Source: a bacterium
GTDB taxonomy: Bacteria; Bacillota; Clostridia; Christensenellales; Aristaeellaceae
Length of the DNA stretch: 64,000 nt
Direction: 5' to 3'
NCBI GenBank assembly: GCA_004563405.1
Contig: SFTH01000001.1
Coordinates: 62,001 to 126,000 of the forward strand
The position numbers were made by a program, and so were the translations under genes. The stretch's first letter is position 1; each line of letters opens with the position of its first letter. Below, piece by piece: positions 1 through 8,798 of this stretch. Below the pieces are notes generated by a model. That model had not been told where the DNA came from, searched no databases, and saw only the letters and a program-made list of their open reading frames with translations.

Positions 1-568
1 AGGGCGCGAGGCGCTCCGCAATGGGGATGTTGCGGCCCCAGGCGGGGCGCAGGGAGTTGAACTTCAGGGTGTTGGTGCGGTAGTTGACCGTGCCGGAGGT
101 GGACACGCACACGCCCGAGAGCGCCTCGCTCGCCACACCGCAGAGGGCGAGCAGCTCGCCGGAGATCGCGCCGATGCGCTCCATGGCTGCGTCCACGCTC
201 TCGCTCAGCAGCTCCGGAAGGCTGCGGGCGGCGAGAATTTCGCCCCGCAGGTTCATCAGCGTCAGGTGCTGGCGGTCCGGCCAGAGGGATACGCTGAGCA
301 GGCAGCGCTTCGTGGAGAGCGAAAACAGCTCCGGCGGCTTGCCTCCCACGCTGGTGGAGTGGCTCTTGCCCAGGGAGACGACGAGGCCCTTGGCCATGAA
401 GAACTGGATGGCCTTCATCACCGTCTGGCGGCTGACGCCGATATCCTCCGCAATCTGACTCGCGGTGCAGGTATTCCCGCTGCGGAACTTCTCGAGTATC
501 TGCATGCGGTTGCTGCGCTTGAGATCCGAGGGAAGCGTAGCTGTGAGCTGTGAAGCAGAGCTGACCAA
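1..568 (-). CDS. ROK-family transcriptional repressor, 5' part only
   Basis: About 189 codons of a NagC/XylR-type ROK repressor are visible before the window edge cuts it. Residues ~15-65 form a winged helix-turn-helix (SQIAEDIGVSRQTVMKAI), followed by the GGKPPELFSL segment typical of ROK repressors and the start of the sugar-kinase-like fold. The start is taken as TTG at 568 because GGAGG (578-582, complement) lies about 9 nt upstream and no better start is in frame. It is transcribed away from the mglBAC-like operon, so it probably controls that operon in response to a sugar; this is inferred from position only. Confidence 0.85.
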   Translation of the reverse strand, partial: MVSSASQLTATLPSDLKRSNRMQILEKFRSGNTCTASQIAEDIGVSRQTVMKAIQFFMAKGLVVSLGKSHSTSVGGKPPELFSLSTKRCLLSVSLWPDRQHLTLMNLRGEILAARSLPELLSESVDAAMERIGAISGELLALCGVASEALSGVCVSTSGTVNYRTNTLKFNSLRPAWGRNIPIAERLAP

Positions 569-914
569 CAGAGCGCACCTCCGAAATTTTGGTTCAGATA
601 TAAATTAACATAATACTGCGCAAAAATCAAGGGAGTTTCTGTTGATGAAGCGGGGCGAATTTCAGAACGCAGCGGGCGCATGCGAGGCGCACGCAATGCG
701 AAATACAAATTCTGCATTATATGTGCAAATACAGAGATGAATATATGGTTAAACCGTAGAATTTATGAGGAAGCGACAAAAAACACTTGCACAGCTTCTC
801 CAGGGTCGGTATAATAAAAGTAATAAAGTTACGAAACATCCCGGGACGTCCGGGGAAGGCGGATGCGTTGCCCGAAGAGGGCTGCAATATAAAGAAAGAC
901 ATGGAGGTACTACA
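569..914. other. Divergent intergenic region between ROK gene and mglB
   Basis: This 346-bp AT-richer stretch has no convincing gene. It carries the mglB promoter (787-815) and the ribosome site of the ROK gene (578-582). The ROK promoter and operator should also lie here, but I see no clear palindrome that I can assign to the repressor. No catabolite-response element was convincing. Confidence 0.6.
787..815 (+). promoter_or_regulatory. Sigma-A promoter of the mgl operon
   Basis: TTGCAC (787-792), a 17-nt spacer and a perfect TATAAT (810-815) lie about 100 nt upstream of mglB. The 5' leader of about 90 nt is long enough for repressor binding or RNA control. Confidence 0.8.
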
Positions 915-1910
915 ATGAAGCGTTTGTTCTCAGTCGTCCTCGCTCTGGCGATGCTGCTCACCGCGGCGGCACTTGCCGAAACCACCATCGGCGTCAACAT
1001 CCAGGAGTTCAGCAACGCCTACCTCACCGAGATGCGCAACGGCCTGCAGAAGACCGCTGACGAGCTGGGCCTGACCCTCGACATCGTGGACGGCCAGTCC
1101 AGCGAGGCCGTCATCAGCAACAACATCGACCTGTTCCTGACCAAGGGCTACGAGATCCTCGCCGTGAACATGATGAACACCACCGGCGCGGCCGACATCC
1201 TGGAGAAGACCAGCCGCGACGGCGTGCCGGTCGTGTTCTTCAACGTGGAGCCCGAGGCGGACGTGCTGGCCGCCAATCCCGGCAACTACTACGTCGGCGC
1301 GAAGGCCGAGGAGTCCGGCGTGATGCAGGGCGAAGCGCTGATCTCCTACTGGAACAGCGCCGAGGGCGCCGACCGCAACGGCGACGGCGTGCTGCAGTAC
1401 GTCATGATCATGGGCGATCCCGGACATCAGGATTCCATCCTGCGCACCGAGTACTCCGTCAAGACCATCACCGACGCCGGCATCCAGGTGGAGGAGGTCG
1501 CCAAGGACGTGGCCAACTGGGCGCGTGCCGACGGCCAGGATGTGATGGCCCGCATCATCGCGGCCCACGACGACATCGAGGCCGTGATCTGCAACAACGA
1601 TGAAATGGCCCTGGGCGCGATCGAGGCCCTGAAGGCCGCGGGCTATCTGGTGGACGGCGGCACGTTCATCCCCGTCGTGGGCGTGGACTGCAACGCCGAG
1701 GCCAAGATCGCCATCAAGGAAGGCACCATGTACGCCTCCGTGTTCAACGACGCCTACGGCCAGGCCGACGCGGTCGTGAAGCTCTGCAAGCTGATCGCCG
1801 ACGGCGAGGAGCCCACCTCCGAGAACCTGGGTTACACCATGGACGGCCAGTACGTCTGGGTTCCCTACATCCCGGTGACCACCGAGAACCTCGACACCAT
1901 CGGCGGCTGA
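915..1910 (+). CDS. mglB: MglB-like galactose/glucose-type sugar-binding protein
   Basis: This 331-residue extracytoplasmic binding protein of a sugar ABC importer resembles E. coli MglB along its length. Matching landmarks include NNIDLFLTKGYEILAVN, the VVFFNVEPE strand, YYVGAKAEESG, and a calcium-loop-like DRNGDGVLQY in the place of the MglB calcium site. The signal peptide (residues 1-21, ending ALA before ETT) has no lipobox cysteine, so it looks secreted rather than lipid-anchored. ATG 915 follows GGAGG at 903-907; a longer in-frame extension upstream runs through the promoter and is not coding. The actual ligand is not proven; galactose, glucose or a related hexose is the family expectation. 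Confidence 0.9.
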   Translation: MKRLFSVVLALAMLLTAAALAETTIGVNIQEFSNAYLTEMRNGLQKTADELGLTLDIVDGQSSEAVISNNIDLFLTKGYEILAVNMMNTTGAADILEKTSRDGVPVVFFNVEPEADVLAANPGNYYVGAKAEESGVMQGEALISYWNSAEGADRNGDGVLQYVMIMGDPGHQDSILRTEYSVKTITDAGIQVEEVAKDVANWARADGQDVMARIIAAHDDIEAVICNNDEMALGAIEALKAAGYLVDGGTFIPVVGVDCNAEAKIAIKEGTMYASVFNDAYGQADAVVKLCKLIADGEEPTSENLGYTMDGQYVWVPYIPVTTENLDTIGG

Positions 1911-1929
1911 TCCGCATTGCAACGCAAAA

Positions 1930-1960
1930 CGGAAAGAGCATCTTCACGATGCTCTTTCCG
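1930..1960 (+). other. Intercistronic stem-loop between mglB and mglA
   Basis: A perfect 13-bp hairpin (CGGAAAGAGCATC, loop TTCAC, complementary arm) lies just after the mglB stop and has no T-run. Such stem-loops after binding-protein genes commonly protect the upstream mRNA, so that binding protein exceeds ATPase and permease; here this is inferred. Confidence 0.7.
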
Positions 1961-1983
1961 GCTGTTCAGAAGGAGGGATGAGG

Positions 1984-3483
1984 ATGGAGCGCAGCGGCTA
2001 TGTGCTGGAGATGCATTCCATTTCGAAGTCGTTTCCCGGGGTCCAGGCCCTGGACGACGTGACCTTCCGGGTGGAGCCCGGAAAGGTGCACGCGCTGATG
2101 GGCGAGAACGGCGCGGGCAAATCCACGCTGATGAAGTGCCTGTTCGGCATCTACACCCCGGACAGCGGCACGATTCTTCAGGACGGCCGGGAGGTGCGCT
2201 TCCAGAGCGCGCTGGACGCGCTGCACAGCGGCATCTCCATGATTCATCAGGAGCTGCAGCCGGAGTACAACCTGACCGTGATGGAGAATCTCTGGATGGG
2301 CCGCCTGCCCCGCAAGGGCTTCGTGGTGGACTACCGGAAGATGTATCAGGACACGGTGGAGGTGCTGGACCGGCTGAAGCTGGACTTTGACCCCCGGGCG
2401 CTGGTCAAGACCCTGTCGGTCTCCAAGATTCAGCTGATCGAGATCGCCAAGGCCGTCTCCAACGACGCGCGGGTCATTATCATGGACGAGCCCACCTCGT
2501 CGCTGACGGAGACGGAGGTGGAGTACCTCTTCGGAATCATCCGGGATCTGAAGCAGAAGGGCATCGCCATCATCTACATCTCCCACAAGATGGACGAAAT
2601 CCTGCGCATCTCCGACAGCGTGAGCATCATGCGCGACGGCAAAATGATCGGCACCTGGCCCACCGGGGAGCTGACGGTGGATACCATCATCTCCCGCATG
2701 GTGGGGCGCGAGCTCTCGGAGTACTTCCCGCCCAAGACCAACGTGCCCGGCGAGGTGCGCCTGCGGGTGGAGGACTACACCTCCATCCATGCAAACAGCT
2801 TCCGCCATGTGAGCTTTGAGCTCCGGCGGGGCGAGATTCTGGGCGTGGCCGGGCTGGTGGGCGCGCAGCGGACGGAGCTGGTGGAGGGCATCTTCGGCAT
2901 CCGCGCCCGCTCGGCGGGCCGGCTCTATCTGGATGGGAAGGAGATTCGCATCCGCCGCCCCACCGACGCCATCGCCCACAAAATCGCCCTTCTGACGGAG
3001 GACCGCAAGCGCAGCGGCATCTTCCCGGTGCTCAGCGTGGGCGAGAACATCTATCTGCGACAGTATCGCTCCGCGAGCAGATGCGGGGTCATCAATTACC
3101 GCCGGTGTAACGCCATCGCCCGGGAGGGCGTGGAGCGGCTGCGGGTCAAGACGCCCAGCCTCAAGACGCAGATCAACAACCTCTCCGGCGGCAACCAGCA
3201 GAAGGCGCTGCTGGCCCGCTGGCTGCTCACGGAGCCGGAGATCCTGATTCTGGACGAGCCCACCCGCGGCATCGACGTGGGCGCGAAGTACGAGATTTAC
3301 ACCATCATCTCCCAGCTGGCCGCGGCGGGAAAGAGCATCATCATGATCTCCAGCGAGATGGGCGAGCTCCTGGGCATGGCCGACCGCATCCTCGTGATGT
3401 GTGACGGCCGCAAGACCGGGGAGCTCGAGCGCAGGGACTTCAACGAGGAGGCCATCATGCAGCTGGCCACCCAGTTTGAATAG
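1984..3483 (+). CDS. mglA: MglA-like sugar ABC importer ATPase (two fused domains)
   Basis: A 499-residue double ATPase that energises sugar import. The first half has Walker A GENGAGKST, signature LSVSKIQ and Walker B VIIMDEPTSSL. The second half has the altered P-loop GLVGAQRTE, LSGGNQQ and ILILDEPTRGID, the asymmetry typical of MglA/RbsA/XylG. Sequence such as SFPGVQALDDV, MKCLFGIY and the RVKTPSLKTQINNLSGGNQQ stretch fits MglA best. ATG 1984 is chosen over ATG 1978 because the AAGGAGGG ribosome site (1970-1977) abuts 1978 but is correctly spaced from 1984. It lies between mglB and mglC in one operon. Confidence 0.92.
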   Translation: MERSGYVLEMHSISKSFPGVQALDDVTFRVEPGKVHALMGENGAGKSTLMKCLFGIYTPDSGTILQDGREVRFQSALDALHSGISMIHQELQPEYNLTVMENLWMGRLPRKGFVVDYRKMYQDTVEVLDRLKLDFDPRALVKTLSVSKIQLIEIAKAVSNDARVIIMDEPTSSLTETEVEYLFGIIRDLKQKGIAIIYISHKMDEILRISDSVSIMRDGKMIGTWPTGELTVDTIISRMVGRELSEYFPPKTNVPGEVRLRVEDYTSIHANSFRHVSFELRRGEILGVAGLVGAQRTELVEGIFGIRARSAGRLYLDGKEIRIRRPTDAIAHKIALLTEDRKRSGIFPVLSVGENIYLRQYRSASRCGVINYRRCNAIAREGVERLRVKTPSLKTQINNLSGGNQQKALLARWLLTEPEILILDEPTRGIDVGAKYEIYTIISQLAAAGKSIIMISSEMGELLGMADRILVMCDGRKTGELERRDFNEEAIMQLATQFE

Positions 3484-3497
3484 AAGGGGAAGCAATT

Positions 3498-4520
3498 ATG
3501 GAAAAGAAAAAGTCGAACCGCTTCAGCCGTCAGGGCGTCCTGCGCTTCTTCGGCAACAACGTCATCATGATCTGCATGCTGGTGCTGATCGTCGCAATCG
3601 CAATCATCGAGCCCCGGTTCATGTCCGTGCGCGTGCTCCGGGACATTCTGATCCAGAATTCCTCCCGCATGATCATCGCCTGCGGCATGGCCATGGTGCT
3701 CATCTCCGGCGGCATGGACCTCTCTGCGGGCCGCATCGTGGGCCTGGCCGCCGTGATCACCGGCTCTCTGGGCCAGATGGCCGAGAGCAACAGCCGCTTC
3801 TTCCCCAACCTGCCCCAGCTGCCGCCCATCGTGCCGCTGCTGGTGGCCATCGCGGTCTGCTTCGTGTTCGGCATGTTCAACGGCGTGGCCATCGCCAAGT
3901 TCTCCATTCCGCCGTTCATCGTGACCCTGGGCACGGGCATGATCATCTGGGGCGTAAACCTGCTCTACTATGACATCGAGCCCAACAACTCCCAGCCCAT
4001 CGGCGGCATCCAGAAGGGCATCAAGAACATGGGCTCCGGCTACATCGCAAACACCGTGCCGGTGATCATCGTGATCGCGCTGGTGGTGGTGCTCATCAGC
4101 TGGTTCATCATGAAGTACACCAAGTTCGGCCGGGACATCTACTCCATCGGCGGCAACCGGGACGCGGCGGAGGTGTGCGGCATCCGCGTGGAGCGCACGC
4201 TGATCAAGACCTACGCCATCGCGGCGGTCACCTTCGCCATCGGCGGCTTTCTGGAGTGCGCCCGCACCAACGGCGCGACCGCGGCCTACGGCGAGAACTA
4301 CGAGTTCGACGTGATCGCGGCCTGCGTGGTGGGCGGCGTATCCAACTCCGGCGGCGTGGGCACGATCCCCGGCATGGTGCTGGGCGTGCTGATGTTCGGC
4401 ATCATCAACTACGGCCTGACCTTCCTGGGCGTGCAGCCCTACTGGCAGAAGATCGTGAAGGGCATCATCATTCTGACGGCAGTGGGCTTTGATGTTCGCA
4501 AGAATATACGCAGGAAATGA
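3498..4520 (+). CDS. mglC: MglC-like sugar ABC importer permease
   Basis: A 340-residue inner-membrane permease of the BPD_transp_2 family with about 8-10 hydrophobic segments. It shares landmarks with MglC: GGMDLSAGRIVGLAAV, PPFIVTLGTGMIIWG, LYYD, AACVVGGVSNSGGVGT and NYGLTFLGVQPYWQ. It starts 14 nt after mglA with AAGGGGAAG as its ribosome site. With MglB and MglA it completes a galactose-type importer, and it is followed 47 nt later by catabolic genes. Confidence 0.92.
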   Translation: MEKKKSNRFSRQGVLRFFGNNVIMICMLVLIVAIAIIEPRFMSVRVLRDILIQNSSRMIIACGMAMVLISGGMDLSAGRIVGLAAVITGSLGQMAESNSRFFPNLPQLPPIVPLLVAIAVCFVFGMFNGVAIAKFSIPPFIVTLGTGMIIWGVNLLYYDIEPNNSQPIGGIQKGIKNMGSGYIANTVPVIIVIALVVVLISWFIMKYTKFGRDIYSIGGNRDAAEVCGIRVERTLIKTYAIAAVTFAIGGFLECARTNGATAAYGENYEFDVIAACVVGGVSNSGGVGTIPGMVLGVLMFGIINYGLTFLGVQPYWQKIVKGIIILTAVGFDVRKNIRRK

Positions 4521-4567
4521 GCCCCCGGACGTCGAAATTGTCATTGGTCCCGTAAGGAGGTAAATTT

Positions 4568-5575
4568 ATGCAGTACGGATCCATTCCAGAGGTAAAGAAA
4601 CCCATTTCGCGCATCGTGTTCGGCACAGCCACGCCGAAGATGTTCGCGGCCTTCCGCTCGGTCTACGGCGAGGCGCCGGACTGGCAGCAGAGGCTGGACG
4701 CAGCCTTCGCGCTGCTGGACGACATGTACGCCGAGGGCGTGAACTGCTTCGACTGCTCCGACCACTACGGCGAGGAGCCCTTGGGCGAGTGGCTGGAGGC
4801 GCGCGGCCTGCACGACAAGGTGGTCATCTTCACCAAGGGCGCGCATCACAACCGCTGGCGCAAGCGCGTGAACGACTTTGACATCCTGCACGACGCGCAC
4901 AACTCCCTGGCGAAGCTCAAGACGAATCACCTGGACATCTACATGCTGCACCGGGACAATCCCGAGAAGCCGGTCGGCCCCATCGTGGATGTTCTGAACC
5001 GGCTGCACGACGAGGGCAAGATCGGCGCGTTCGGTGGCTCCAACTGGACGGTGGAGCGCATTCAGGAGGCCAACGACTACGCCCTCAAGCACGGCCTGAC
5101 CCCCTTCACCGTGTCCAGCCCGAACTTCGGCCTGGCGGATCAGGTGGAGGATCCCTGGGGCGGCGGATGCGTGACCATCTCCGGCCCGGCCAACAAGGCG
5201 GCGCGCAAGTGGTATGCGGACAACCACATCCCGGTGTTTGCCTATTCCACCATGGCCCGCGGCTTCTTCTCCGGCCTGGTGAAGAGCGACGATCCCGAGG
5301 GTGCGAAGGCCATCATGGACGAGCCGGGCCTGAAGGGCTACGCCTACCCGGAGAACTTCGAGCGCCTGCGCCGCTGCGAGATTCTGGCAAAGGAGACGGG
5401 CATGACCGTGCCGCAGATCGCCATGGCGTGGATCTTCAACCAGAAGGATCTGGACGTGTACGCCCTGAGCGCGCCCGTGAAGCGGGAAATGATGCGCACG
5501 AACGTGGAGGCCAGCGAGATTCGCCTCAGCGAGGCCGACTGTGCGTGGCTCGATCTGGAAAGGGACGCGAGATAA
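4568..5575 (+). CDS. Aldo/keto reductase
   Basis: A 335-residue NAD(P)H-dependent oxidoreductase with a TIM-barrel fold. The AKR tetrad is visible as Asp and Tyr in FDCSDHYGEEPLG, Lys in VVIFTKGAHH and His in DIYMLHRDNP. The cofactor end includes the SALSAPVKREMM-like loop near the C terminus. GGAGG at 4556-4560 precedes ATG 4568. Its place between a sugar importer and a sugar isomerase suggests oxidation or reduction of an imported sugar or its derivative; the substrate cannot be read from the sequence. Confidence 0.88.
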   Translation: MQYGSIPEVKKPISRIVFGTATPKMFAAFRSVYGEAPDWQQRLDAAFALLDDMYAEGVNCFDCSDHYGEEPLGEWLEARGLHDKVVIFTKGAHHNRWRKRVNDFDILHDAHNSLAKLKTNHLDIYMLHRDNPEKPVGPIVDVLNRLHDEGKIGAFGGSNWTVERIQEANDYALKHGLTPFTVSSPNFGLADQVEDPWGGGCVTISGPANKAARKWYADNHIPVFAYSTMARGFFSGLVKSDDPEGAKAIMDEPGLKGYAYPENFERLRRCEILAKETGMTVPQIAMAWIFNQKDLDVYALSAPVKREMMRTNVEASEIRLSEADCAWLDLERDAR

Positions 5576-5605
5576 GATCAAATCGAATAACAGGAGGAAT
5601 TCCCC

Positions 5606-7012
5606 ATGAAGAAAAAGATGACCTTTGCACTCTGCTTCTGCAACCGCGGCTTCATGCCCGGCGAACTGATCTACGGTGCGCGCGACGACATGGTCAAGGC
5701 CGTGACCGACGCGGGCTACGACTACATCATGATGGACGCGGAGCTCACCCGCTACGGCGGCGTTGAGACCCGCGCCGAGGGCAAGCTCTACGCAGAGTGG
5801 CTGAAGAAGCACCAGGGCGAGTACGACGGCGTGATCTTCTCCATGCCCATCTTCGCTGACGAGAACGGCGCGATCGTCGCCCTGCAGGACGCGGGCGTGC
5901 CGATTCTGATGCAGGCCTATCCGGATGAGATCGGCAAGATGGACTTCGCCCATCGCCGCGACGCCTACTGCGGCAAGTTCTCCGTCACCGACGTGTTCAC
6001 CCAGTACGAGGTCCCCTTCACGGTGCTCAAGCCCCACGTGGTGCATCCGCTGAGCCCCAAGTTCCAGGAGAACCTGCGCGACTTCGCCGCCATCTGCCGC
6101 GTGGTCAACGGCATGAAGCGCTTCAACCTGGGCTGCATCGGCGCGCGCACCACCGCGTTCAAGACCGTGCGCTTCGATGAAATCGCCATGCAGAAGCACG
6201 GCATCAACGTGGAATCCTTCGACCTGTCCGAGCTGTTCAACATGGTCGCGGCCATGAAGGACGACGACGAGAAGGTCGTTGCCAAGATCGCCCATCTGGA
6301 GAACTACACCGACTTCTCCGCCGTGCCCGCCGCCAACAAGCTGACGCTGGCCAAGATCAGCTGCGTGCTCGACTGGTACATCGAGGAGTATCAGCTGGAC
6401 GCCCTGGCGCTGCGCTGCTGGAACGAGATGGAGACCTACCTGCGCGTGTGCCCCTGCGTGCTGCTGTCCGACCTCAACGACCGCGGCATCCCCGCCTCCT
6501 GCGAGATCGACATGTGCTCCGCCATCACCATGCGCGCCATGGCGCTGGCCAGCGAGGGCCCCTGCGCCGTGCTCGACTGGAACAACAACTACGGCGACGA
6601 GGAGAACAAGGTCGTGCTGTTCCACTGCGGCCCGGTGGCCCAGAGCCTGATGGCTGGCAAGGGCCACGTCACCGAGCACAAGATGTTCGCCAAGAACGAT
6701 CCCGGCTCCGGCTGGGGCTGCAACGAGGGCCGCATCAAGGCCATGCCCACCACCATCTCCAACTGCCAGACCAAGGACGGCAAGATCGTGATCTACGCCT
6801 CCGAGGCCAATTTCACCACCGATGAGATCGAGGACGGCTACTTCGGCTGCGCAGGTGTGTGCGAGATTCCGGATCTGGAGAACAAGCTGATCCGGCTGGC
6901 CCGCGGCGGCTTCAAGCACCACACCTCCGTCTGCGAGGGCCACTACAAGGAGGTCCTCAAGGAGGCCTTCACCACCTACCTGGGCTACGACTGGGTGGAC
7001 ATCGACGGCTGA
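5606..7012 (+). CDS. L-fucose/L-arabinose isomerase family protein
   Basis: A 468-residue protein of the FucI/AraA fold, expected to interconvert aldose and ketose with a divalent metal. Landmarks include the N-terminal domain (CNRGFMPGELIYGARDDM), GCIGARTTAFKTVRFDE, the ALRCWNEMETYLRVCPC core and the C-terminal LARGGFKHHTSVCEGH. The length fits the divergent FucI-like group rather than classical FucI (~590 residues) or AraA (~500). It closes the mgl operon, preceded by GGAGG. Family assignment is solid; the sugar is unknown, and a role in deoxy-sugar or sulfo-sugar catabolism is only a possibility. Confidence 0.8.
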   Translation: MKKKMTFALCFCNRGFMPGELIYGARDDMVKAVTDAGYDYIMMDAELTRYGGVETRAEGKLYAEWLKKHQGEYDGVIFSMPIFADENGAIVALQDAGVPILMQAYPDEIGKMDFAHRRDAYCGKFSVTDVFTQYEVPFTVLKPHVVHPLSPKFQENLRDFAAICRVVNGMKRFNLGCIGARTTAFKTVRFDEIAMQKHGINVESFDLSELFNMVAAMKDDDEKVVAKIAHLENYTDFSAVPAANKLTLAKISCVLDWYIEEYQLDALALRCWNEMETYLRVCPCVLLSDLNDRGIPASCEIDMCSAITMRAMALASEGPCAVLDWNNNYGDEENKVVLFHCGPVAQSLMAGKGHVTEHKMFAKNDPGSGWGCNEGRIKAMPTTISNCQTKDGKIVIYASEANFTTDEIEDGYFGCAGVCEIPDLENKLIRLARGGFKHHTSVCEGHYKEVLKEAFTTYLGYDWVDIDG

Positions 7013-7032
7013 GGAGAAAATACATAAAACCT

Positions 7033-7064
7033 GCCCCGGACGGCATTGCCGCCCGGGGCTTTTT
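7033..7064 (+). terminator. Intrinsic terminator of the mgl operon
   Basis: Stem GCCCCGG (7033-7039) pairs with CCGGGGC (7053-7059), followed by five T. It lies 20 nt after the isomerase stop. Confidence 0.9.
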
Positions 7065-7152
7065 CTGTACCTGCATGTCAGACGGGTGAACAGGGAACAT
7101 CCCGACAGACTCCGACGGGCGCGGAGCGTGTTTCTCCGCGCCTGCCCTGCGC

Positions 7153-8529
7153 TCAGTCGTCGAACTCCCAGAGCACCTCCCGGAGGATTTCGCTCACGGT
7201 GGGGTGGGGGAAGATGATCTGGCGCGCGTCGGTCACCCGCAGCTGCATTTCGATCATCTCCGCCGCGCCCCAGATGATCTCGCTGGAATAGGAGCCGATC
7301 ATGTGCACGCCGATGATGTTGCGCTTCTTTTTGTTGATCAGAATCTTGCACAGGCCGTCCGCGCCCTCGTTCTCGGCCACGAAGCGGCCGGAATAGCGCA
7401 TGGAGAGCTTCTGCACCTCGTAGTCGATGCCCTTCTCCTTCGCCTCCTCCTCGGTGCGGCCCACAGAGGCGATCTCCGGCTGGGTGTAGATGACCGAGGG
7501 ATTGGCGATGTAGCGCATGCTGTCGGTCCTGCCGGTCATGGCGTTCACGGCCACCTCGGCCTCGCGGTAGGCGGTGTGGGCCAGCATGTGGTGGCCGTTG
7601 ACGTCGCCCACGGCGTACACATTTTCCACGTTCGTGCGGCCCAGCGCGTCGGTGGTGATGCCGCCCCGGGTGAAGTTCACGCCGATGGACTCCAGGCCCA
7701 GGCCCTCGCAGTTCGCCCGCCGCCCGATGGACAGCAGCGCCTTGTCCGCCTCCACGGCGAACTTCTGTCCGTCCGGGGCCTCGACCCAGACCCGGCCCGG
7801 CTCCACGGAGAGGCACTTGTGGCTCAGCAGGAAGGTCACGCCCTTCTTCTCCAGCTCCTTCTGGAGCAGGTGGCCGATCTCCCGGTCGGTGGGCCCGGCG
7901 ATGTGGTCCAGCATCTCGATCACGGTCACTTTGGAGCCCACCGCGGCGTAATAGGCGGCCATCTCCAGGCCGATCACGCCGCCGCCGATGACGGCAAAGC
8001 GCTTCGGAATTTCCGGAAGCTCCAGCACCTCCCGGTTGGTCAGCACGAAGTCGCCCAGGTTCTCCTGAACGCCGGGGATGGGCGGAATGGAGGCGGAGGA
8101 GCCGGTGGCGATCAGCAGGCGCTTCGCCCGCAGTTCCCGGTTTGCGGAGGCGACGACGAAGTCCTCGCCCGCGCGGCCCCGGAGGACCGCGTCCTCCATG
8201 AACACGCGCACGCCTGCGGCCTTCATCTTGGCCTTCACGCCGTTTACCAGTGCGCGCACCACGCGCCCCCGGCGGGCCACCACCGTGCCCTGGTCGATCT
8301 TCACATCGCCGCAGGACACGCCGTAGGCCGCGCTGTGCAGGGCATGCTCGTAGAGTTTGGCGGAGTTGAGCAGGGCCTTGGAGGGGATGCAGCCCTCGTT
8401 CAGGCACACGCCGCCCAGCGCGCGCTTCTCAAACAGTGCGGTGCGCAGCCCAGCGCGCTGCGCGCGCTCCGCGCCCAGATAACCGGCGGGTCCGCCGCCG
8501 ATGACGATCAGGTCAAAAGTTTCCGACAT
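7153..8529 (-). CDS. lpdA: Dihydrolipoyl dehydrogenase
   Basis: A 458-residue FAD-dependent pyridine nucleotide-disulfide oxidoreductase that reoxidises dihydrolipoamide with NAD+. It has the N-terminal FAD motif GGGPAG, the redox pair in GGVCLNEGCIPSKALL (Cys42 and Cys47), the NAD-binding GGGVIGLEMA, the second FAD motif VYAVGDVNG, and the C-terminal catalytic HPTVSEI. It stands alone: no E1, E2 or glycine-cleavage partner lies next to it, so its complex partners must be elsewhere. AAGGAG lies about 10 nt before the ATG. Confidence 0.95.
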   Translation of the reverse strand: MSETFDLIVIGGGPAGYLGAERAQRAGLRTALFEKRALGGVCLNEGCIPSKALLNSAKLYEHALHSAAYGVSCGDVKIDQGTVVARRGRVVRALVNGVKAKMKAAGVRVFMEDAVLRGRAGEDFVVASANRELRAKRLLIATGSSASIPPIPGVQENLGDFVLTNREVLELPEIPKRFAVIGGGVIGLEMAAYYAAVGSKVTVIEMLDHIAGPTDREIGHLLQKELEKKGVTFLLSHKCLSVEPGRVWVEAPDGQKFAVEADKALLSIGRRANCEGLGLESIGVNFTRGGITTDALGRTNVENVYAVGDVNGHHMLAHTAYREAEVAVNAMTGRTDSMRYIANPSVIYTQPEIASVGRTEEEAKEKGIDYEVQKLSMRYSGRFVAENEGADGLCKILINKKKRNIIGVHMIGSYSSEIIWGAAEMIEMQLRVTDARQIIFPHPTVSEILREVLWEFDD

Positions 8530-8644
8530 GGAAGATTCACTCCTTTTTGCATTTGCGTCCGATTAAAATTGCTATATACGCGCGGCAGGTCCGTCTCGCC
8601 TGCTGCGGGGCCCATTGCGTGGGGCAATGATTTGCCATGTATTG

Positions 8645-8675
8645 ATTGTATCACAACCATGGGCGGGCTTGTCAA
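8645..8675 (-). promoter_or_regulatory. Probable promoter of lpdA
   Basis: On the minus strand TTGACA (8675-8670) is followed after 19 nt by TACAAT (8650-8645). A 17-nt spacing would give GATACA instead. The transcript would carry a leader of about 110 nt. Confidence 0.6.
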
Positions 8676-8733
8676 CCCGTATTTGAAGATTCGGCGGCAG
8701 ACAGTGGAATTTGAGCCGCGCGGAGTCTTGGAC

Positions 8734-8783
8734 TTGACAAAATAGGGAAGATCTTGTACAATAAAAAGTACAAGATCTTGTAC
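8734..8783 (+). promoter_or_regulatory. Promoter and overlapping palindromic operator of the marR operon
   Basis: TTGACA (8734-8739), a 17-nt spacer and TACAAT (8757-8762) form a near-perfect promoter. GATCTTGTAC (8750-8759) covers the -10 region and recurs in inverted form at 8768-8777. The latter lies inside a perfect 16-bp palindrome, GTACAAGATCTTGTAC (8768-8783). This is the arrangement expected of an autorepressing MarR protein. Confidence 0.85.
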
Positions 8784-8798
8784 AACTGGAGGCGGAGC

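Noticed and set aside
4541..8407. A very long minus-strand open frame (~1288 codons) across the mgl-operon tail and lpdA.
   Set aside because: It runs antisense to three genes with clear motifs and ribosome sites. High-GC codon use creates stop-poor shadow frames; its product is low-complexity His/Val/Gly/Ala sequence without domains.
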